A stretch of DNA of 7,275 nucleotides from Clostridia bacterium (GCA_900766895.1 CAAFXF010000080.1:1-7275); one strand, 5' to 3'; shown: positions 1 to 6,829, numbered from the stretch's first letter. Translations and numbers: made by a program. Notes: a model not told the origin generated them from the letters alone.

Positions 1-80
1 AAAACACCAACCTCTGAAGCAGCTTCCATCTTGAAACGGTTAAGGGCTTCCTTAGCCTCTGGAACTGTGTTCTTTGCCAT
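1..80 (-). CDS. Alpha/beta-type small acid-soluble spore protein, N-terminal part (cut by window edge)
   Basis: Small acid-soluble spore proteins of this type coat DNA in the dormant spore, protect it from UV and heat damage, and are later degraded as an amino-acid source at germination. Only 26 codons lie in the window, running off its left edge. The visible protein starts MAKNTVPEAKEALNRFKMEA and continues ASEVGV. This matches the first conserved block of the family (a short leader, EAL-x-x-x-K-x-E, then A-S-E-x-G-V). In known members the germination protease GPR cuts after the first Glu of this block, here E19 in E-A-A-S-E. The ATG is at 78-80 (reverse strand) and is preceded by a good GAGAGGTG ribosome binding site 7 nt upstream. 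Expression is expected in the forespore under sigma-G, but I could not find a convincing sigma-G promoter. The family call is firm; the particular paralogue cannot be named. Confidence 0.87.
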   Translation of the reverse strand, partial: MAKNTVPEAKEALNRFKMEAASEVGV

Positions 81-104
81 TGCGAAACACCTCTCTTTAT
101 CAAA

Positions 105-153
105 ATTTGCAAGGGCATAATGAGTCACAAAAGCCGTTCACACCCTTGCAAAT
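105..153. repeat. 11-bp perfect inverted repeat in the leader of the spore-protein gene
   Basis: ATTTGCAAGGG at 105-115 is mirrored exactly by CCCTTGCAAAT at 143-153, with a 27-base loop. It lies 25-73 bases upstream of the spore-protein start, within the gap to the oppositely oriented HExxH gene. No T-run follows on either strand, so a terminator is unlikely. It could be a leader hairpin in the spore-protein mRNA or a protein-binding site. The match is seen directly; the role is a guess. Confidence 0.5.
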
Positions 154-222
154 CATTATTAGAAAAATTTAAGCTTTTTAATACTGTAAGAAACAGAATT
201 AGTGTTTTGTAAAAGTTATCAT

Positions 223-251
223 TTGATTATAACGTGTATTTATGATATATT
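223..251 (+). promoter_or_regulatory. Weak candidate sigma-A promoter for the HExxH gene
   Basis: TTGATT (223-228) and TATATT (246-251) are separated by 17 bases and sit just before the HExxH gene. The match to TTGACA/TATAAT is moderate, and transcription would start almost on top of the ribosome binding site. The region is very AT-rich, so chance matches are likely, and other -10-like boxes (TATAAC at 228-233, TATGAT at 241-246) are present. Low confidence. Confidence 0.25.
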
Positions 252-257
252 TAGTCC

Positions 258-265
258 GGAGGTGA
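258..265 (+). promoter_or_regulatory. Ribosome binding site that fixes a TTG start
   Basis: GGAGGTGA is a near-perfect anti-16S match. The GGAGG core at 258-262 lies 8 bases before the TTG at 271. An in-frame GTG at 202 has no ribosome binding site, and the 23 codons after it are not needed, so translation very probably begins at the TTG. Confidence 0.75.
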
Positions 266-270
266 CAGTC

Positions 271-1104
271 TTGAAAATAATTGATACATACAATGATATT
301 TTTAATTCATATGAAAACGGTGTTTTCAACAAAGAATTATGGGATAAATATGCCTTTTCTGTTTTTCCGGGATTAAAAACTAAAGTTGAACAAGATTTTT
401 CAAGAATTACCGAGTATAAAGATAAAATTTTTACAATTCTTAATGATGTTATGAAAAAACTTCAAGAAGCCGAAACGGCACATAACTCTTTTGTAAAAGC
501 TACAGAGAATTTATCTACTGAAATTAAGTGTAAATTCGGCGTTGATTTGGACGTTACTATAATCTTATATTTAGGTTTAGGTAACGCTGCAGGTTGGGCT
601 ACAATTATTGACAATAAAAAGGTTATACTTATCGGTATCGAAAAGGTTATTGAACTTGGTTGGTGCGACGAAAACGATATGAAAGCACTTATTTATCACG
701 AACTCGGTCATATTTATCATTCACTTTTTGAATGCAGACAATTAATTAATACCAAAAGGGAGCAAGCTATCAGACAGCTTTATCATGAAGGGATTGCTAT
801 GATATTTGAACAAACTCTTTGCAATGATGAAAACTTTTTTCATCAAAATATTAACGGATGGCTTGAATGGTGCAAAGCAAATGATGATTTAATTAAGAAT
901 GAATATCTAAAAAGAATAAAAAGCAAGGAAAGTGTTCAGGATTTCTTCGGCGATTGGTGCAGTTTTATGAATCATTCTGATGTTGGTTACTATTTAGGCA
1001 CGGAATTTATCAGGTTTTTGATGAAAGAATATTCCCTCAAAGAAATAGCAGGGATGAAATTGAGAAGTATACTCAAACGCTTTTATCAATTTGCAAAACG
1101 GTAG
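271..1104 (+). CDS. Uncharacterised HExxH (gluzincin-like) putative zinc metallopeptidase
   Basis: I do not recognise a named family for this 277-residue protein. It carries H143-E-L-G-H147 within ALIYHELGHIYH, the zinc-binding and catalytic signature of many metallopeptidases. About 26 residues after the second His comes YHEGIAMIFEQ, where E173 is well placed as the third zinc ligand, as in gluzincins. Near the C-terminus, residues 237-243 (DVGYYLG) resemble the G-Y-x-x-G helix seen downstream of the active site in DUF2268-like and other M1-like predicted proteases. The first 100 or so residues look helical and polar. There is no signal peptide or membrane segment, so a cytoplasmic location is likely. 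The start is the TTG at 271, chosen for its strong ribosome binding site. The gene is visibly more AT-rich than its neighbours (two sampled 60-base stretches hold 17 and 22 G/C), which suggests separate ancestry. No partner gene is adjacent. That it is a real gene is near certain; peptidase activity is inferred from motifs; the substrate is unknown. Confidence 0.8.
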   Translation: MKIIDTYNDIFNSYENGVFNKELWDKYAFSVFPGLKTKVEQDFSRITEYKDKIFTILNDVMKKLQEAETAHNSFVKATENLSTEIKCKFGVDLDVTIILYLGLGNAAGWATIIDNKKVILIGIEKVIELGWCDENDMKALIYHELGHIYHSLFECRQLINTKREQAIRQLYHEGIAMIFEQTLCNDENFFHQNINGWLEWCKANDDLIKNEYLKRIKSKESVQDFFGDWCSFMNHSDVGYYLGTEFIRFLMKEYSLKEIAGMKLRSILKRFYQFAKR

Positions 1105-1129
1105 TAATGTACAGACTCAAAAAAAGCGT

Positions 1130-1170
1130 CGACAGGCTCGGATTATATTGAGCCTGCCGATGGTTTTATT
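1130..1170 (+). terminator. Candidate terminator hairpin after the HExxH gene
   Basis: CGACAGGCTC (1130-1139) pairs with GAGCCTGCCG (1150-1159) across a 10-base loop, with one A-C mismatch. It is followed by a weak T-rich stretch (TGGTTTTATT). It lies 25 bases past the stop of the HExxH gene, a normal place for a terminator, but the T-tract is interrupted, so termination may be inefficient. It overlaps the possible gene remnant. Confidence 0.42.
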
Positions 1171-1173
1171 GCC

Positions 1174-1202
1174 TTGACAAAGTATCGTTGTGATGATATT
1201 GT
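1174..1202 (+). promoter_or_regulatory. Candidate sigma-A promoter for the oxidoreductase gene
   Basis: An exact TTGACA at 1174-1179 is followed after 17 bases by TATTGT (1197-1202), which matches four of six -10 positions. This would give a leader of about 110 bases before the ATG at 1317. The -35 box is good and the -10 box is poor. It also lies inside the possible gene remnant, so it may be coincidental. Confidence 0.3.
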
Positions 1203-1316
1203 GATTATATATTGAGGTCAATTCAAGGTGAAATTTCCGAAATTGAGCTTCCTGAAAAAAGCATAATGACAGTTGTTTTTGAATAAAAGCAGTCTTACAA
1301 AAGGAAATGATGATAA

Positions 1317-2282
1317 ATGGAAAAATTCAGATGGGCTTATATAGGCAGCGGAAGCATTGCAAATTCTACTGCAAAGGATATTGTTAAGGGTAATCACAAA
1401 ATTGTTTCTGTTTACGGCAGAAGCATTGATAAGGTTAAAAGCTTTGCCGATAAATTCGGTGCGGATGCATATGACGATTTTGACAGAGCAGTTAATCGTG
1501 ATGATGTAGACGCTGTATATATTGCAACTCCGCACACCTCACATCTTGAGTACGCAACAAGGGCAATGCGCCTTGGCAAGCCCATTTTGTGCGAAAAGCC
1601 GGTGGGCGTTTCCTTTGCCGAGGCAGAGCAGATGATTGCTGTTGCAAAGGAGCAAAATGTGTATTTTTGCGAGGCGATGTGGACATGGTTTTCCGATGTT
1701 GCGTTAACAGTGAAGAAATGGGTGCAAAGCGGAGAAATAGGCAACATCACCGATGTGGAAATTAACTATGCATTTCCCGGTATTATGATGCCGAAGGGTT
1801 CAAGGCTACTCACTCCTGAAACAGCGGGCGGAGCAATTCTTGACATAGGCATTTATCCTATTACATATTGTTATAATTTGTTCGGAGTGCCAAAGAGCGT
1901 ATCGTGTAGCGGAAAGCTGAAAAACGGCATTGACATATCCGAAACCGTCGTGCTCCGATATGACGGCTTTAACTGTAAGCTTAATATGTCATTGTGCACG
2001 CTTAAGGAAAACTGCAAAATAAACGGCACAAAGGGTAGTATAAATCTGCCTGTGTTCTTCCATATGGCATCACGCGCCGTGCTGAAAAACGAAAACGGCA
2101 AACAGGTGTTTAACGGCAGGACAGATTACCTTACGGAATTTACCCGTGTGGCAGAGGAAATAAGGCAGGGTAAAAAGCAGTCTGATTATATTCCGTTTGA
2201 AGCAACTGCCGAGTGTCTTAAAATCATTGATGAATGTCGCAGACAGATGAAGCTTGTTTATCCGTTTGAAAAAACAATATGA
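1317..2282 (+). CDS. Gfo/Idh/MocA-family NAD(P)-dependent oxidoreductase
   Basis: This 321-residue protein has the usual length and architecture of the family. An N-terminal Rossmann fold begins with WAYIGSGSIA (residues 6-15, the G-x-G-x-x-A dinucleotide loop). The C-terminal alpha/beta domain carries the substrate site. The hallmark E93-K94-P95 holds the lysine that contacts cofactor and substrate. GGAILDIGIYPI (171-182) supplies the second signature, with D176 and Y180 in catalytic positions. EAMWTWF (119-125), together with a Tyr rather than His at 180, places it near trans-1,2-dihydrodiol dehydrogenase and NADP-xylose dehydrogenase-like members. Such enzymes oxidise or reduce sugars and similar polyols in the cytoplasm; the substrate cannot be read from the sequence. 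The ATG has AAGGAAA 9-15 bases upstream. It is a single-gene unit closed by the convergent terminator. A possible glycoside hydrolase remnant lies just upstream, which would fit a sugar-related role. The family is sure, the substrate unknown. Confidence 0.93.
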   Translation: MEKFRWAYIGSGSIANSTAKDIVKGNHKIVSVYGRSIDKVKSFADKFGADAYDDFDRAVNRDDVDAVYIATPHTSHLEYATRAMRLGKPILCEKPVGVSFAEAEQMIAVAKEQNVYFCEAMWTWFSDVALTVKKWVQSGEIGNITDVEINYAFPGIMMPKGSRLLTPETAGGAILDIGIYPITYCYNLFGVPKSVSCSGKLKNGIDISETVVLRYDGFNCKLNMSLCTLKENCKINGTKGSINLPVFFHMASRAVLKNENGKQVFNGRTDYLTEFTRVAEEIRQGKKQSDYIPFEATAECLKIIDECRRQMKLVYPFEKTI

Positions 2283-2285
2283 CAG

Positions 2286-2325
2286 TAAAAACCGCCTTAC
2301 AGAAGCAAGGCGGTTACATTTTATT
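2286..2325. terminator. Bidirectional intrinsic terminator between convergent genes
   Basis: ACCGCCTT (2291-2298) and AAGGCGGT (2307-2314) form a perfect 8-bp GC-rich stem with an 8-base loop. On the minus strand the stem is followed by TTTTTA, giving a good terminator for the symporter, whose stop codon is only 6 bases before the stem. On the plus strand a looser T-rich stretch follows (TACATTTTATT), which would serve the oxidoreductase. One hairpin thus closes both converging genes. Confidence 0.88.
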
Positions 2326-3796
2326 CTGTTTTCTTTTTTCTGCCGGTAAATAATGACATACCGAAAATCAGCAGGAGCAGTATTACTGCAAACGCCATCC
2401 AAGCAATTCTGCTTGATGCTGTGTGATTTGCGAAGAAATCGTAGTATCCCTTAAGATATACAAATACTACAATTATAGGAAGAATGTATTGCATATAGAG
2501 TCTTGCCCATTTTGGGAATTTAAGACCTGTGCCCGTATTTGCTTCTTTAAGGAAGTTTTCAAAGCCCCAGCCGTTCTTTCTTACACAGAACATAACAAAC
2601 AGCAGACTGCCGAGCGGAAGAAGATTGTACGATACAATGAAATCCTCAACGTCCATAATTACCGTTCCCTCGCCGAGTGGTTGAATCTTTGACCAAAGGT
2701 TAAAGCCGAGTATGGCAGGGATACTGATAACGGTAACAATTACAAGGTTGACAATAACGGATTTAGAACGGCTCCAGCCCTTTGTATCCATAAAGGTTGC
2801 AATTAGGTTTTCAAACACGGCAACTATTGTTGACAGTGCGGCAAATGACATAAATATAAAGAAGAGTGCACCCCAAATTCTGCCTCCTGCCATTTGATTA
2901 AACACGTTTGGAAGAGTGATAAACAAAAGCGACGGACCTGCATCAGGCTCAACGCCAAAGGCAAAGCAGGCAGGGATAATGATAAATCCTGCCATGAGTG
3001 CAACAAAGGTGTCAAGCACCATAACGCTTACCGCTTCACCGCCGAGCCTTTTCTTTTTGTTTAGGTAGCTGCCGAAGATTTCCATAGCGCCTATACCAAG
3101 GCTCAATGTAAAAAATGCGTGTGACATTGCGGCAAAGATTGCCGTGCCGAATCCCTGCTCCTTAACAGCCTTAAGGTCCGGCACAAGATAGAATTTGAAG
3201 CCCTCCTGTGCGTTTGGCAGGGTTGCCGAGTTAATTGCAAGTGCAACCATAAGTATGATAAGCAGTGACATCATAACCTTTGTTATTTTTTCTACTCCGT
3301 TTTTTACACCGAGCGCACATATACCAAAGGAAATGATAATTGCAATAAATGCCCACAGCCCCATGGTTTGCGGTTGACTGAGCATAGTAGAAAACACATT
3401 GCCTACCTGCTCAACATTAAGACCCGATAGCCTGCCTGTCAGCTCAAGGTATGCATAATAAAGCATCCAGCCGCCTACCATAGTGTAAAACGACATAAGC
3501 AAAAAGCATCCCAAAATACTTATCCATTTAAGATTGTGCCATTTTGTACCCTTTGGCTCAAGCCTTTCAAATGCCTTGCCCATTCCCATTTGACTGCCTC
3601 TGCCGACTGCAAACTCGGCAACAAGAATAGGAAATCCGAGCAATACCAAAAATAACAGGTACATCAGTATAAATGTGGCACCGCCGTACATACCGCATAT
3701 GTACGGAAATTTCCACACATTACCTATGCCCACCGCACAGCCTGCCGATACAAGAATGAAGCCGAGGCGGGAGGCAAATTTTTCTCTTTTTTCCAT
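2321..3796 (-). CDS. Sodium-dependent amino-acid symporter, NSS/SNF family
   Basis: This 491-residue integral membrane protein couples sodium entry to uptake of an amino acid or related solute across the cytoplasmic membrane. About twelve hydrophobic segments can be placed, from residues 12-32 to 463-483, the LeuT layout. TM1 reads SAGCAVGIGNVWKFP (17-31), the family signature with the unwound G-x-G-N; N26 corresponds to the LeuT sodium ligand N27. EFAVGRGS follows TM2 (61-68). TM6 holds HAFFTLSLGIGAMEIFGSY (226-244), matching the LeuT substrate and Na1 segment. TM8 holds FAALSTIVAVFEN (318-330), with Ser and Thr at the hydroxyl positions of the Na2 site. The substrate is not readable, though tyrosine, tryptophan and branched-chain transporters belong here. 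The start is the ATG at 3796, 7 bases after AGAGGGA; the upstream TTG at 3802 is too close to that site. The gene is monocistronic, with its own promoter and terminator. Confidence 0.95.
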   Translation of the reverse strand: MEKREKFASRLGFILVSAGCAVGIGNVWKFPYICGMYGGATFILMYLLFLVLLGFPILVAEFAVGRGSQMGMGKAFERLEPKGTKWHNLKWISILGCFLLMSFYTMVGGWMLYYAYLELTGRLSGLNVEQVGNVFSTMLSQPQTMGLWAFIAIIISFGICALGVKNGVEKITKVMMSLLIILMVALAINSATLPNAQEGFKFYLVPDLKAVKEQGFGTAIFAAMSHAFFTLSLGIGAMEIFGSYLNKKKRLGGEAVSVMVLDTFVALMAGFIIIPACFAFGVEPDAGPSLLFITLPNVFNQMAGGRIWGALFFIFMSFAALSTIVAVFENLIATFMDTKGWSRSKSVIVNLVIVTVISIPAILGFNLWSKIQPLGEGTVIMDVEDFIVSYNLLPLGSLLFVMFCVRKNGWGFENFLKEANTGTGLKFPKWARLYMQYILPIIVVFVYLKGYYDFFANHTASSRIAWMAFAVILLLLIFGMSLFTGRKKKTE

Positions 3797-3803
3797 AAAC
3801 AAA

Positions 3804-3810
3804 TCCCTCT
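3804..3810 (-). promoter_or_regulatory. Ribosome binding site of the symporter gene
   Basis: Read on the minus strand this is AGAGGGA, ending 7 bases before the ATG at 3796. An in-frame TTG two codons upstream (3800-3802) would have a spacing of only one base, so the ATG is the better start. Confidence 0.7.
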
Positions 3811-3835
3811 CAAATTTGTATATAAAGTAATATAG

Positions 3836-3863
3836 ATTGTAACATAAAAACTTTTTATGTCAA
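3836..3863 (-). promoter_or_regulatory. Sigma-A promoter of the symporter gene
   Basis: On the minus strand an exact TTGACA (3858-3863) is followed after 16 bases by TACAAT (3836-3841), which matches five of six -10 positions. Transcription would begin near 3829, giving a leader of roughly 30 bases before the ATG. The spacer is a palindrome (separate entry), which suggests that this promoter is controlled. Confidence 0.78.
3842..3860. promoter_or_regulatory. 9-1-9 palindrome in the symporter promoter, candidate operator
   Basis: ACATAAAAA (3842-3850) is mirrored exactly by TTTTTATGT (3852-3860) around a single C. It fills the whole spacer between the -10 and -35 boxes of the symporter promoter and runs into the -35 hexamer. 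A dimeric repressor bound there would block RNA polymerase. The symmetry is seen directly. The regulator is unknown, and the AT-rich content raises the chance of coincidence. Confidence 0.45.
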
Positions 3864-3917
3864 GCATAAAAGATGTTTATTACAACAAATAATATCAATA
3901 GTAAGAACTTTGTGTAT

Positions 3918-3945
3918 TTGATTTTTTTATGGACTGTGATATAAT
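3918..3945 (+). promoter_or_regulatory. Sigma-A promoter with extended -10 for the M16C peptidase gene
   Basis: TTGATT (3918-3923) is followed after 16 bases by an exact TATAAT (3940-3945). TG at 3937-3938 adds the extended -10 element. Transcription would start near 3952, leaving a very short leader that begins just before the ribosome binding site. The divergent symporter promoter lies about 55 bases to the left. Confidence 0.75.
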
Positions 3946-3955
3946 GATTTTATTC

Positions 3956-3960
3956 GGAGG
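3956..3960 (+). promoter_or_regulatory. Ribosome binding site that fixes the M16C peptidase start
   Basis: GGAGG lies 7 bases before the ATG at 3968. An in-frame ATG at 3929 has no such site and falls inside the promoter itself, so it cannot be the main start. Confidence 0.85.
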
Positions 3961-3967
3961 AATTTTT

Positions 3968-6829
3968 ATGAAAATTAACGACATAATTAATGGGTTTAAG
4001 GTAACACAGATTAAGGAGGTTACCGAGCTAAAGGGAAGAATTATTCTTATGCACCACATCAAATCGGGTGCAAGGCTTATGTGGCTTGACCGACCCGATA
4101 ACAACAAAACATTTTCAATAGCATTCAGAACAGTTCCTGTTGATGATACGGGCATTTTTCATATTTTAGAGCACAGCGTTCTATGTGGTTCAAAAAAGTT
4201 TCCCGTAAAGGAGCCGTTTGTTGAGCTTATAAAAAACAGTATGAACACCTTTTTGAATGCTTTGACCTTCAGCGACAAAACAATGTATCCTATTTCGAGC
4301 AAAAACGATAAGGACTTTTTTAATCTTATGGAGGTTTATCTTGACGCGGTTTTTTACCCTGCAATTTACACAAAGCCTCAAATTTTCTATCAAGAGGGCT
4401 GGCATTACGAGCTTGATGATAATGACAGCATTTCGTATAAGGGTGTAGTATTTAACGAGATGAAGGGTGTGTACGCAGACGCTGATTCCGTAAAAGAAAC
4501 AGCTATGTGCAGGGCACTTTTTCCCGATACCTGTTACAGCTGTGAGTCGGGCGGTCACCCGTCATCTATCCCTGATTTAACCTATCAGCAGTTTATTGAC
4601 GGCCATAAAAGGTATTATCATCCGTCCAACAGCTACATTATTTTGGACGGGGATTTGGATATTCAAAAGGTTACAGAGTTTATAGACAGTGAATACCTCT
4701 GTCATTTTGATGCGATTGAACCAAGCGAGGCACCTGCAATGCAGGCACCTGTTGACGCAGGCAAAATAGAGGTGAGCTTTGAGCAATCAAGCGACTTGCC
4801 TCTTGAAAATCAAAGTTCTCTGCTTATGGGATATGTTATAGGTACCTTTGACCAAAAGGAAAAAATATACGCATCTCATATTCTTTCCCGTTATTTGTGC
4901 GAGAATAATCAGTCTTATTTAACCTCTTTGCTCCTTGATAACGGCTATGCCGAGGATGCTTATATTCATGTTACTGACGGTATTCTTCAGCCGTATTTGT
5001 GTATAGACATTAAAAATATTGACGAAAAGCGTGTGGATGAAATAGAGGCATTTGTCAAAGAAAAATTGCTTGTGCTTGCAAATGACGGGCTTGACAGAGA
5101 ACAGCTCGAGGCATCTATTTCAAATCTCGAGTTTGAGCTTAAGGAAAAGGATTTCGGTTATCCGCGTGGCTTAATGTATGCAATGCTTTCGCTTGAGACC
5201 TGGCTTTACGACGGAGATCCCACTGCTAATGTTGTAGTCGGAGATATATTTGAAAGGCTTCGTAAAAAGGCTGACAACGGCTATTTTGAAGAGCTTATCA
5301 GAGAACTGTTCTTTGACAATGCTCACCGTTGCACCTTGCTTGCAAAGCCTTCGTATACCGCAGGCGACGAACAACGAGAGGCAGAGCTTGCAAGGCTTAA
5401 GGCTGTTAGGGACTCTTGGAGTGATTCCGACCTTGAGCATTACAGAAATGAGCAAAGACTTCTTGATGAGTGGCAATCATCAACGGACTCTCCGAAGGAT
5501 TTGGCAAAAATACCGATGATAACTCTTGACGATATAGAGGTTGAGCCGGAGCCGTTGCCTACGGTTGTGGAGTCGAATATCCTAAAGCATGATGTTCAAA
5601 CCGACGGCATTGCCTACATCAATATGTATTTTGACATTACCGGTGTTGAGGAAAAGGATTTGCCGGGCCTGTCGCTTTTGAGCAGTCTTTTCGGCGAGCT
5701 TGATACCGCACATCATACGGCAAAGGAGCTTAAAACAGAGCTTATGACAAAGTGCGGAAGCATTGGCTTTTCTGTCAGTCCTATGATGGATTATAACAGC
5801 TCGCACAGCGGTCAAATAAAGTTTGTTGCATCGTTTAGTGCACTTAACAGATATGTTGATGATGCAGTTACTCTTGTGCACGAAATACTGACATCTACAA
5901 GGTTTGACAACCGTAATCAGATTGTGGATATTATCAAACAGCTTCGTCAAAAAAGCTATCAGTCGTTTGTTTCTGTCGGCTCAATGCTTGCCTCAAGACG
6001 TTGCGCAATGTCGTTTTCCTGCGGTGCTGTTGTTGATGAGATGACAAACGGACTTGAATACTATATGTGGTTAAAGGCACAGGAAAGCAACCCTACCGTT
6101 ATAGATACCCTGCCTAAGCTTGCAAAGGCAATCATCGGAAAGGACAATCTTGTTGTAAGTGTTTGTGCAGATAACGCAGGCGAGTTTGATGACTGTATAA
6201 AGAAATTTGTTGATTCATTAGGAATATCAAATGTTGAGCATACATTTAAGATTAAGCCTCGCAGTAGGTCAAATGACGGCATTGTTATCCCGGGTGACAT
6301 CTCCTTTTCCGCTATTTCCTGCGATTTTGAGGGAGGCTATGACGGCTTGTCCCTGCTTATGTCGCACATTGTCTCGCTTGATTATTTGTGGAACGAGGTC
6401 AGAGTAAAGGGCGGAGCGTACGGCACGGGTCTAAAGGTTATGTCTGACGGCTGGCTGTTTGCATATTCTTATCGCGATCCAAATGCAAACGCATCTGTAA
6501 AAACCTTCGGTACCGTTGCCGATTATGTTCGCAGCTTTGCAAAATCGGACAGGTCGCTTGTCGGCTTTATTATAGGTGCAATGTCGAGCGCGTCACCGCT
6601 TCTTACCCCACGACAAATTGCAATCGGGGCAGATGCAAATTACTTTAAGAACATTTCATACGAGGATAGGCTGAAAACCCGTCAGCAGATTGTCGGTGCA
6701 ACCAATCGGGAGCTTTTGGCACTTGCAGACAGACTTGATACGGCAATGAAAAACGGATGCTATTGCGTCATCGGCTCAAAAAATCAGGTTGATTCCATGG
6801 GCAATATCGACAATGTTTATACCTTATAG
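3968..6829 (+). CDS. M16C-family zinc metallopeptidase (PreP/Cym1/HypA-like, insulinase superfamily)
   Basis: This 953-residue protein is a single-chain M16C peptidase, usually about 970 residues long. Enzymes of this kind enclose and cut unfolded peptides of a few dozen residues in a closed chamber. The inverted zinc motif H65-I-L-E-H69 is intact, within GIFHILEHSVLCGS. E164 in VFNEMKGVY is the third zinc ligand, 96 residues after the catalytic E68, as expected for the subfamily. The first half holds two M16 domains. A charged helical linker at about 464-522 leads to the M16C-associated domain (about 538 onwards, with the ELDTAHHTAKEL segment). The C-terminal domain holds R812 and GGAYGTG (815-821), including Y818, which contribute to substrate binding in the family. 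There is no signal peptide or membrane segment, so it should be cytoplasmic. The gene is transcribed from its own promoter, divergent from the symporter. No clear terminator follows, so read-through into the lipoprotein gene is possible. The family is certain; the natural peptides are unknown. Confidence 0.95.
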   Translation: MKINDIINGFKVTQIKEVTELKGRIILMHHIKSGARLMWLDRPDNNKTFSIAFRTVPVDDTGIFHILEHSVLCGSKKFPVKEPFVELIKNSMNTFLNALTFSDKTMYPISSKNDKDFFNLMEVYLDAVFYPAIYTKPQIFYQEGWHYELDDNDSISYKGVVFNEMKGVYADADSVKETAMCRALFPDTCYSCESGGHPSSIPDLTYQQFIDGHKRYYHPSNSYIILDGDLDIQKVTEFIDSEYLCHFDAIEPSEAPAMQAPVDAGKIEVSFEQSSDLPLENQSSLLMGYVIGTFDQKEKIYASHILSRYLCENNQSYLTSLLLDNGYAEDAYIHVTDGILQPYLCIDIKNIDEKRVDEIEAFVKEKLLVLANDGLDREQLEASISNLEFELKEKDFGYPRGLMYAMLSLETWLYDGDPTANVVVGDIFERLRKKADNGYFEELIRELFFDNAHRCTLLAKPSYTAGDEQREAELARLKAVRDSWSDSDLEHYRNEQRLLDEWQSSTDSPKDLAKIPMITLDDIEVEPEPLPTVVESNILKHDVQTDGIAYINMYFDITGVEEKDLPGLSLLSSLFGELDTAHHTAKELKTELMTKCGSIGFSVSPMMDYNSSHSGQIKFVASFSALNRYVDDAVTLVHEILTSTRFDNRNQIVDIIKQLRQKSYQSFVSVGSMLASRRCAMSFSCGAVVDEMTNGLEYYMWLKAQESNPTVIDTLPKLAKAIIGKDNLVVSVCADNAGEFDDCIKKFVDSLGISNVEHTFKIKPRSRSNDGIVIPGDISFSAISCDFEGGYDGLSLLMSHIVSLDYLWNEVRVKGGAYGTGLKVMSDGWLFAYSYRDPNANASVKTFGTVADYVRSFAKSDRSLVGFIIGAMSSASPLLTPRQIAIGADANYFKNISYEDRLKTRQQIVGATNRELLALADRLDTAMKNGCYCVIGSKNQVDSMGNIDNVYTL

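Larger units (their letters stand above)
1108..1286 (+). pseudogene. Possible remnant of a gene 3' end, perhaps a glycoside hydrolase C-terminus
   Basis: The 212-base gap between the HExxH gene and the oxidoreductase contains protein-like text split over two frames. Codons 1108-1215 read through ...DGFIALTKYRCDDIVIIY then stop. In another frame, open from 1197 to the TAA at 1284-1286, the end reads GEISEIELPEKSIMTVVFE. The L-P-x-K-S-I-x-T-x-V pattern at the very end resembles the last beta strand of the C-terminal beta domain in several glycoside hydrolase families such as GH30. A single frame change near 1200-1215 would join the two. There is no start codon with a ribosome binding site, so this is not an intact gene. 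It may be a decayed partner of the downstream oxidoreductase, or chance. Low confidence. Confidence 0.3.

Noticed and set aside
215..233. Short inverted repeat GTTAT...ATAAC before the HExxH gene
   Set aside because: Arms of only 5 bases in very AT-rich DNA are not significant.
1174..1185. TTGACAAAGTAT shared with 6854-6865
   Set aside because: A 12-base match between two sites is expected by chance in a window this long once both strands are counted, and -35-like words are common upstream of genes.
1218..1535. Open frame of 105 codons on the minus strand across the start of the oxidoreductase gene
   Set aside because: It overlaps a well-supported plus-strand gene, has no recognisable motif, and its sequence reads as the antisense of the Rossmann domain.
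4190..4558. Open frame of 122 codons on the minus strand inside the M16C gene (also 5582-5950)
   Set aside because: Both lie wholly within the M16C peptidase on the opposite strand and show no family features; typical antisense shadows.
4728..4753. Repeated GGCACCTG with a small hairpin inside the M16C gene
   Set aside because: It encodes an Ala/Pro-containing stretch (EAPAMQAPVDAG) and is explained by repeated codons; no regulatory context.
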